From a virus: a DNA stretch of 49,246 bases. This document shows positions 41,503 to 49,246 of this stretch, in pieces; within the stretch, counting starts at the first letter, position 1; every line of letters starts with the position of its first letter. Location: the IMG/VR virus record IMGVR_UViG_3300028920_000009, positions 1-49,246 of that record; one strand, given 5' to 3'. The notes beneath the pieces are model-generated. The model saw only the letters and a list, made by a program, of their open reading frames with translations. It did no database searches and was not told the DNA's origin. The position numbers and the translations under genes are program-made.

Positions 41503-41744
41503 TCCACAATCCTTTCGGTTGGTTGCCATCCGTGTTCGCGTGCGCGTTGTGGGGCAAGGAACCATCGATCTAATGCGGATTCAGCTTCTGCATAGGTGGA
41601 AAAATTGACGGGGTTTCCGGTACAGAAATACCAGAGCGCACAATCCCACCACGACCACCAAAGGAATCGCCTCTGCTTGGCAACTCGAAATCGTTGACCA
41701 TTAAACTCGATTCGATATCTACTTACAGCGCGATCATCTTCCAT
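41499..41744 (-). CDS. Trp-rich protein inserted between RecD2 halves (81 aa)
   Basis: ATG 41744 lies 22 bases inside the end of the upstream gene, behind GAGGTGAAG. It encodes 81 residues, Trp-rich (FLWWSWWDCALWYFC) with a basic start and a charged end. It stands in the place of the linker between the N- and C-terminal parts of RecD2, overlaps both, and has no RecD2 similarity. It could be a subunit or an unrelated gene that split the helicase. Confidence 0.55.
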   Translation of the reverse strand: MEDDRAVSRYRIEFNGQRFRVAKQRRFLWWSWWDCALWYFCTGNPVNFSTYAEAESALDRWFLAPQRAREHGWQPTERIVE

Positions 41745-42548
41745 ATCTTCACCTCGTCCTCGTAGTCATCGATCAGCGCGACGTGTTCGTGATCGACCTC
41801 GACAATCCATTTACAGATCATCAGCGTTTTGCACCGCTCGCGAAAACGTTCGCGATCCAGCGGCACGAGTCGACTCAATTCGCCGAACAGATCCTCGCGC
41901 GGGATTGCCGTTCCGTGCGACCGGCTCCGCTCGCGCATGATGTAGAGGATCGCGGCATCCACGCGGCGCGGGTCGTCGTCCTTGATCCCGAGCGAACCGC
42001 GAATCCGAGAGTCAACAACCGCGAATCCGTAGTGCGGCAGCTCGGTCAGGCAATACGGATCTTGCGTCACGCGGGCCTGCGTCGCGAGCCCGAACTTCTC
42101 GAACGCAACCTGCGCCATCCGCATCGTGCAGCCGTGTCCCATCAGCCAAGCGATAGTGTTTGAGCGTTCCTGTTGGTCGTCGATCCGGCGCAGCGTGTCC
42201 TGCCATGCGAACTTTGCTGTGGCCGTGATTCCAGGGATGTCCAGTTCGCGCACGTCGCGCCAGTCTGCGCCGTACTTTTCCCAGATCCGCACAAACGCGG
42301 CCGGGCCGAGCCCGCTGGTGATCGCGCAGGCATACTCCAGCATGTTTTTGGAATCGGTCGGCATGTCCATCGAGCAAGACGCGAAGCAAAATTCCCGCGC
42401 ACCGTTGAACCTGCTCAACTTGTATTCGCCGGTCATTTTGATCTGGTCGTGTTCGCGCGGTTCCCACGGCACGACGCCCTTGCAGCAGCCCTTGTCGGTC
42501 TTCAGGATCGTCCACTGCGAATCGGGTTTGCGGTAGTACCAGACCTGA

Positions 42549-44349
<1,801 letters not shown>

Positions 44350-44351
44350 GA

Positions 44352-45316
<965 letters not shown>

Positions 45317-45320
<4 letters not shown>

Positions 45321-46228
45321 TTCGTCTCCGCTTTCTTCGCCGGCACGGCACCGGCCTGCTCTGCGGTTTTCGCCACAATCTCTGCCATGATTTCCTTGCG
45401 GTGATAGTAGGTGATTTTCGGGCTCTTGAGCTTGAGCGCCCTTTCGAGCTGTTCCAACGAAAATTCCGACCATGCCTTGCCGGCAAACTTGCCAGCCGGC
45501 ATCACCGTGTAGTCAATATCCGGATCCCGCGGCGGCTCCAGCTTTTCCTGCGTTGGCGGGATCAACTCGCCCGTCACGGGCTCGTCGGGGGCCGGATCCG
45601 GTTCCGGTGTCCTTGCCGCTATGCTCGGTTCGACCTCGACGTGTACCGTGCGAGCGGTGGCCGCGCGCTCCTCGAAGTCCTGCACAACCTCGGGCGGATA
45701 CATGCCGGCGCTGACCTCCGGCGCGACGACATTCACGCCGTCCGAGATTGCCCTGACCCAGAGCATCTGCTTCCGTTTGTGCTCGGTGCCCCAGTTCCTC
45801 TTAAGCGTCTTCCTGTCCTTCGCGTACACGTAGGGTTGTTTCTGTGCCTCGAGCCACGTCAGCTCCGACAAATATTTGTTACCGCCGAACGACATCTCAA
45901 TCGCCGCGCGATCCGGAGACCGCTCAATGATCTTGTACGAGCCTCCCAGCTCGCGCAGCCGGGCGAGCATCGCATGAGACTGCATCGTCGGCGTGCCGTC
46001 AATCAAGTGGTACGTCTGCCGAAACGCCAGCGGGTCGATCCCTCGCATCTGGCACGTCATCGCGACGACGAGGCCCTGGCCGGGCTCGCGGCACCCGAAC
46101 ATGCCGCTCGTTTCGAACAGCTTGCCGACCTGCGCAAGCTCGCTGATCGACCCGACCGGCATCGGCGCGCACGGCTCCCGTCGCGCGATGGCCACATCAC
46201 TACCGCCCTTCTGTTCATCCTTCTTCAT
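45317..46228 (-). CDS. recT: RecT-family single-strand annealing recombinase (303 aa)
   Basis: ATG 46228 follows AAGGAGG. The core pattern (KLFETSGMFGCREPGQGLVV, MRGIDPLAFRQTYHLIDGTP, MQSHAMLARLRELGG, WGTEHKRKQMLWVRAISDGV, EVSAGMYPPEVV) fits RecT-like annealing proteins. It should load on single-stranded DNA and pair strands in recombination-dependent replication. The Pro-rich linker and a C-terminal DNA-binding-like part (GKFAGKAWSEFSLEQLERAL) follow. First gene of the leftward operon. Confidence 0.75.
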
Positions 46229-46248
46229 GCTTTCCTCCTTAAGAGAGA

Positions 46249-46322
46249 GCCCCGCAGCCGACCGTTGACGACGACAAGACACGCCCGCGTGAGGTGTGTG
46301 CTGTGCTGGGTCGGTGCGGGGC
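46249..46322 (-). promoter_or_regulatory. Long leader hairpin before recT
   Basis: On the minus strand GCCCCGCACCGACC (46322-46309) pairs with GGTCGGCTGCGGGGC (46263-46249) across about 45 bases. It ends ten bases before the AAGGAGG of recT. There is no U run, so it could be a structural leader that controls translation or RNA stability. Confidence 0.5.
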
Positions 46323-46369
46323 AATACATGCTGCGTTGGTTGTGAGCACGTCTGTCATCGTCGTCGGGT

Positions 46370-46398
46370 ACCATACCCAATTCGCCCGGTCGTGTCAA
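46370..46398 (-). promoter_or_regulatory. Leftward sigma70-type promoter for the replication operon
   Basis: On the minus strand TTGACA (46398-46393), 17 bases, TATGGT (46375-46370). It would start transcription near 46363 and leave a leader of about 135 bases before recT. Upstream lie two CCCGAAAA words, possible activator or repressor sites. Confidence 0.75.
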
Positions 46399-46659
46399 CC
46401 CCTTTTTCGGGTTTGTTTTCGGGAGCCGATTTCGCCCGAAACCGACCTACTACATCTTGTGCCGCGAAACGGATAGCGTCTGTACCATATCTTGTGATCG
46501 TGCGCTATTTCGCCACGGAGCAAAGTTGCGTTCTCTGCCCGGGTGCGTTGCCTGTTTTCGCGCACCCAGTCAGCCAGCGCAACTTTCGGCGCTGGCGAAA
46601 AACAAACGCACCCGGCCAACCGGCACAACTTTCGCGCCGCAAACAGCCAAATCACCCAG

Positions 46660-46779
46660 CGTCACCCACGTCACCCACCGTTTCCCTATATACAGGATCT
46701 CTCGTACAACACCCGTTCCGGTGTCTGTTTTTGCACGACAGGCCTCTAATAAAGAGGACGGTGGGTGACGTGGGTGACG
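46660..46779. repeat. Inverted iteron cluster with 21-bp perfect arms
   Basis: CGTCACCCACGTCACCCACCG at 46660-46680 and its exact complement at 46759-46779 frame an 80-base spacer. Each side has three tandem TGGGTGACG-like units (the third extends to 46790). Between them is a small hairpin (ACACC/GGTGT) and CCTCT/AGAGG. Symmetric iterons around an AT-richer segment are typical of origins or regulator sites. Confidence 0.7.
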
Positions 46780-46825
46780 GTGGGTGACATCTTCGAAAAC
46801 CCCTGTAAACATTGGCTTTTCTGAC

Positions 46826-46844
46826 TACTAAACCAAGTTTAGTA
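46826..46844. promoter_or_regulatory. Palindromic dyad TACTAAAC-CAA-GTTTAGTA
   Basis: A perfect eight-base palindrome with a three-base centre. Size and AT content suggest an operator for a dimeric regulator, or a short stem-loop at the end of the accessory operon. Confidence 0.6.
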
Positions 46845-46962
46845 CCCAAGTGTCCGCAATCCAATACATTTGACCCGTTTTTTGTGCACCGAAAATCGTG
46901 GTGTTTTTTGCGCATGGTTTTTGGGACTCGGACCTGCGGTCGTTTGTTGTCCGCTCGGCCTG

Positions 46963-47745
46963 TCAATGGTTGCGCATGAGCTCCCGCAGCATCCGCTCCA
47001 GGAGTCTGTTCTGGTGTTGTTTTTCGACGTACCATGCGTCCCTGGCGGCGTCCCCGACGTTCCCGGCGGCGGCCCTGGCGTCCCTGGCGGCGGCCCTGGC
47101 GTTCCAGGCGGCGACCCTGGCGTTCCTGGCGGCGTCCCCGACGTTCCAGGCGGCGTCCCTGGCGTCCCTGGCGGCGTCCCATGCGCCCCAGGCGGCGTTC
47201 CTGGCGTACCTGGCGGCGTCCTCGGCGGCGTACCTGGCGGCGGCACCGGCGCCCCAGGCGGCGTTCCTGGCGTACCTGGCGGCGTCCTCGGCGGCGGCCC
47301 CGGCGTTCCTGGCGGCGGCTGTAATCTCGTCGGGTGTTGCCGCGTCGTTGACGGACTCAACCGTGGCTGCGACCTCATCCATGCCAACGGCACGGCACGC
47401 GGTAGCGACGTGCACACGTAACGCCCGCAGCGCACAGAGACGTGCCCACTCGATCAGCACCTGGCTCGCATCCACGTAGTCGGTGAGCGTCGTGCGCCGG
47501 CTCGCGGCCCATTTATCGTTATCATGCGGTACAAGCGTGCCCGTCAGTCGCACACGTGCCACATTGCTGCCCGGTGCATCCCGCAATGCGTCGATAGCCC
47601 GCTCTGAGCCATGCAGCCCCTGTTTGCATGGTACCACCGGGCCGTCGTGCTTGATCGTCTCGCCCCGACTGGGCAGAGCACGCCCGTCGCGCAACGTATC
47701 GCCGGCCCAGTGCCAGCACGTGACCTGTTTGCGTTTGGTTGTCAT
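46963..47745 (-). CDS. Ala-rich heptad-repeat protein, copy C (260 aa)
   Basis: Starts MTTKRKQVTCWHWAGDTLRD behind AGGAGATACTGAC. Conserved N-terminal domain as in copies A, B and D (GLHGSERAIDALRDAPG). The central array (AAARYARNAAWGAG, AAWNVGD, AARNARV) has a seven-residue period with many small deletions relative to D. The end is VEKQHQNRLLERMLRELMRNH. Last gene of the accessory operon. Function unknown; the family resembles DUF7666. Confidence 0.8.
   Translation of the reverse strand: MTTKRKQVTCWHWAGDTLRDGRALPSRGETIKHDGPVVPCKQGLHGSERAIDALRDAPGSNVARVRLTGTLVPHDNDKWAASRRTTLTDYVDASQVLIEWARLCALRALRVHVATACRAVGMDEVAATVESVNDAATPDEITAAARNAGAAAEDAARYARNAAWGAGAAARYAAEDAARYARNAAWGAWDAARDARDAAWNVGDAARNARVAAWNARAAARDARAAAGNVGDAARDAWYVEKQHQNRLLERMLRELMRNH
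47436..47562. repeat. Third copy of the 127-bp terminal repeat
   Basis: Identical to 1-127 and 49120-49246. It shows that the repeat is part of the gene-family conserved region and that the ends could be joined wrongly. Confidence 0.9.
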
Positions 47746-47762
47746 GTCAGTATCTCCTGTGC

Positions 47763-48584
47763 CTATCCGTTCGCTCTAAGCCGTTCCCGCAGCATCCGCT
47801 CCAGGAGCCCGTTCTGCCATGCCTTTTCCTTGGCGTACATGGCGGCCCCGGCGACCCCGGTGGCCCCGGCGTCCCTGGCGGCCCTGGCGGCCCTGGCGTC
47901 CCCGGCGGCGACCCTGGCGTTCCTGGCGGCGACCCTGGCGTTCCTGGCGGCGTCCCCGACGTTCCAGGCGGCGTCCCCGACGTTCCAGGCGGCGTCCCCG
48001 ACGTTCCAGGCGGCGTCCCCGGCGTCCATGGCGGCGTTCCCGGCGGCCATGGCGGCGTACCTGGCGTCCATGGCGGCGTCCCCGACGTTCCAGGCGGCGT
48101 TCCTGGCGGCGTCCCCGACGTTCCTGGCGGCGGCCATGGCGGCGTTCCTGGCGGCGGCTGTAATCTCGTCGAGTGTTGCCGCGTCGTTGACGGACTCGGC
48201 CTTGGCTGCGACCTCATCCATACCAACGGCACGGCACGCGGTAGCGACGTGCACACGTAACGCCCGCAGCGCACAGAGACGTGCCCACTCGATCAGCACC
48301 TGGCTCGCATCCACGTAGTCGGTGAGCATCGTGCGCTGGCTCGCGGCCCATTTATCGTTATCATGCGGTACAAGCGTGCCCGTCAGTCGCACGCGCGCTA
48401 CATTGCTGCCCGGTGCATATTCAAGCGCGTCAACTACCTGCTCTGAGCCGTGCAGCCCGTTCTTGCACGGCACCACCGGCCCGTCGTGCTTGATCGTCTC
48501 GCCCCGACTGGGCAGAGCACGCCCGTCGCGCAACGTATCGCCGGCCCAGTGCCAGCACGTGACCTGTTTGCGTTTGGTTGTCAT
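47763..48584 (-). CDS. Ala-rich heptad-repeat protein, copy D (273 aa)
   Basis: Starts MTTKRKQVTCWHWAGDTLRD at 48584. N-terminal domain as in C but with HGSEQVVDALEYAPG. The array contains three identical 21-base units encoding GDAAWNV near 47955-48016, and the end is WQNGLLERMLRERLRANG. Only 17 bases separate it from the neighbouring paralogues, so A, D and C form one tandem unit. Confidence 0.8.
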   Translation of the reverse strand: MTTKRKQVTCWHWAGDTLRDGRALPSRGETIKHDGPVVPCKNGLHGSEQVVDALEYAPGSNVARVRLTGTLVPHDNDKWAASQRTMLTDYVDASQVLIEWARLCALRALRVHVATACRAVGMDEVAAKAESVNDAATLDEITAAARNAAMAAARNVGDAARNAAWNVGDAAMDARYAAMAAGNAAMDAGDAAWNVGDAAWNVGDAAWNVGDAARNARVAARNARVAAGDARAARAARDAGATGVAGAAMYAKEKAWQNGLLERMLRERLRANG

Positions 48585-48601
48585 GTCAGTATCTCCTGTG
48601 C

Positions 48602-49246
48602 CTATCCGTTCGCTCTAAGCCGTTCCCGCAGCATCCGCTCCAGGAGCCCGTTCTGCCATGCCTTTTCCTTGGCGTACATGGCGGCCCCGGCGACCCCGGT
48701 GGCCCCGGCGTCCCTGGCGGCGGCCCTGGCGTTCCAGGCGGCGACCCTGGCGTTCCTGGCGGCGTCCCCGACGTTCCAGGCGGCGTCCCCGACGTTCCAG
48801 GCGGCGTCCCCGACGTTCCCGGCGGCGTCCCTGGCGTCCCTGGCGGCGTCCCATGCGCCCCAGGCGGCGTTCCTGGCGTTCCTGGCGGCGTCCCCGACGT
48901 TCCAGGCGGCGTTCCTGGCGGCGTCCCCGACGTTCCTGGCGGCGGCCATGGCGGCGTCCCCGACGTTCCTGGCGGCGGCCATGGCGGCGTTCCTGGCGGC
49001 GGCTGTAATCTCGTCGAGTGTTGCCGCGTCGTTGACGGACTCAACCGTGGCTGCGACCTCATCCATGCCAACGGCACGGCACGCGGTAGCGACGTGCACA
49101 CGTAACGCCCGCAGCGCACAGAGACGTGCCCACTCGATCAGCACCTGGCTCGCATCCACGTAGTCGGTGAGCGTCGTGCGCCGGCTCGCGGCCCATTTAT
49201 CGTTATCATGCGGTACAAGCGTGCCCGTCAGTCGCACACGTGCCAC
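48602..49246 (-). CDS. Ala-rich heptad-repeat protein, copy A (C-terminal part; continues at base 128)
   Basis: Open at the window edge. On a circle it continues to 310 and gives 275 residues. It carries the conserved YVDASQVLIEWARLCALRAL segment, a heptad array (AARNVGD, AAWNVGD) and the same C-terminal end as D (WQNGLLERMLRERLRANG). The N-terminal part matches B while the C-terminal part matches D, so either recombination or a false join made this chimera. Confidence 0.7.
   Translation of the reverse strand: MARVRLTGTLVPHDNDKWAASRRTTLTDYVDASQVLIEWARLCALRALRVHVATACRAVGMDEVAATVESVNDAATLDEITAAARNAAMAAARNVGDAAMAAARNVGDAARNAAWNVGDAARNARNAAWGAWDAARDARDAAGNVGDAAWNVGDAAWNVGDAARNARVAAWNARAAARDAGATGVAGAAMYAKEKAWQNGLLERMLRERLRANG
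49120..49246. repeat. Terminal direct repeat, right copy
   Basis: Identical to 1-127; see the left copy. Confidence 0.85.

Larger units (their letters stand above)
46229..46962. other. Non-coding control region upstream of the replication operon
   Basis: About 730 bases without a convincing gene. It holds the recT promoter and leader, complex inverted repeats at 46520-46615 (AAAGTTGCG/CGCAACTTT; CCGGGTGCGTT/AACGCACCCGG), an inverted cluster of TGGGTGACG words at 46650-46790 and a dyad at 46826-46844. It lies between two minus operons, so it contains the end of the accessory operon and the start of the replication operon, and could be an origin of replication. Confidence 0.6.

Noticed and set aside
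47036-49010. CRISPR array
   Set aside because: The repeats are in-frame heptad codons without regular unique spacers.
47739-49105. Long plus-strand collagen-like frames (repeating G-V-P-G and G-G-V-P) and minus-strand P-P-G-T frames
   Set aside because: They are alternative readings of the GC-rich heptad arrays of the Ala-rich genes. They lack own ribosome binding sites, and the minus frame beginning MTTKRKQ has the conserved domain and proper starts.

Overview
The window looks like an essentially complete genome of a tailed double-stranded DNA bacteriophage, most likely of podovirus type, from an uncultured bacterium. The first 127 bases are repeated exactly as the last 127 bases, so the contig closes into a circle of about 49,119 bp (with a caveat: the same 127 bases occur a third time inside the window, because they lie in a multi-copy gene family). 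I recognise small and large terminase subunits, portal, scaffold-like protein, an HK97-type major capsid protein, a head-tail adaptor and nozzle-like protein, very large internal or ejected proteins, fibres and a lysis-region block. I see no tail tube, sheath or classical tape measure, no integrase or repressor, no CRISPR array and no DNA polymerase.

Layout. (a) 3.6 kb leftwards through the origin of the circle to 46.96 kb: a minus-strand accessory operon of small, mostly unknown genes, ending in four paralogous Ala-rich heptad-repeat proteins. A consensus promoter (3747-3775) starts it, and a terminator-like fold sits just before the first start codon. Three copies of a structured intergenic element lie inside it. 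(b) 3.6-4.5 kb: a regulatory region without a convincing gene, with two back-to-back sigma70-type promoters and several dyads. (c) 4.5-34.7 kb: plus-strand late genes. They run from small membrane proteins and a tRNA-Met(CAT), through terminase, a protein that reads as three tandem GroES-like domains, a glycosyltransferase, portal, scaffold, capsid, adaptors, internal virion proteins, fibres and LamG-like proteins to a lysis-type end. (d) 46.2-34.7 kb: a minus-strand replication and recombination operon. It encodes RecT, a RecT-partner-like protein, Gly-rich proteins, an SSB-like protein, an ERCC4 nuclease, a RecD2-type helicase split into two genes, a deoxyribosyltransferase-like enzyme, a TOPRIM primase-helicase and a tail of small zinc-binding and unknown genes. 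(e) 46.2-46.96 kb: a second non-coding control region with a promoter, an inverted cluster of short repeats and a palindromic dyad.

How it works together. The phage appears to bring its own recombination and priming enzymes but to borrow the host replicative polymerase. Late genes are packed with 1-38 bp overlaps, so translation is probably coupled. An unusual number of late proteins (17531, 21747, 28411, 30960, 32413, 32904, plus a twin-arginine-like leader at 9863 and an N-terminal membrane anchor at 15311) start with export-type sequences, which is rare in phage structural regions. The Asn/Thr-rich fibre sequences and LamG-like domains are vaguely reminiscent of proteins of Verrucomicrobiota/Kiritimatiellota relatives, but the host cannot be assigned from the sequence alone.
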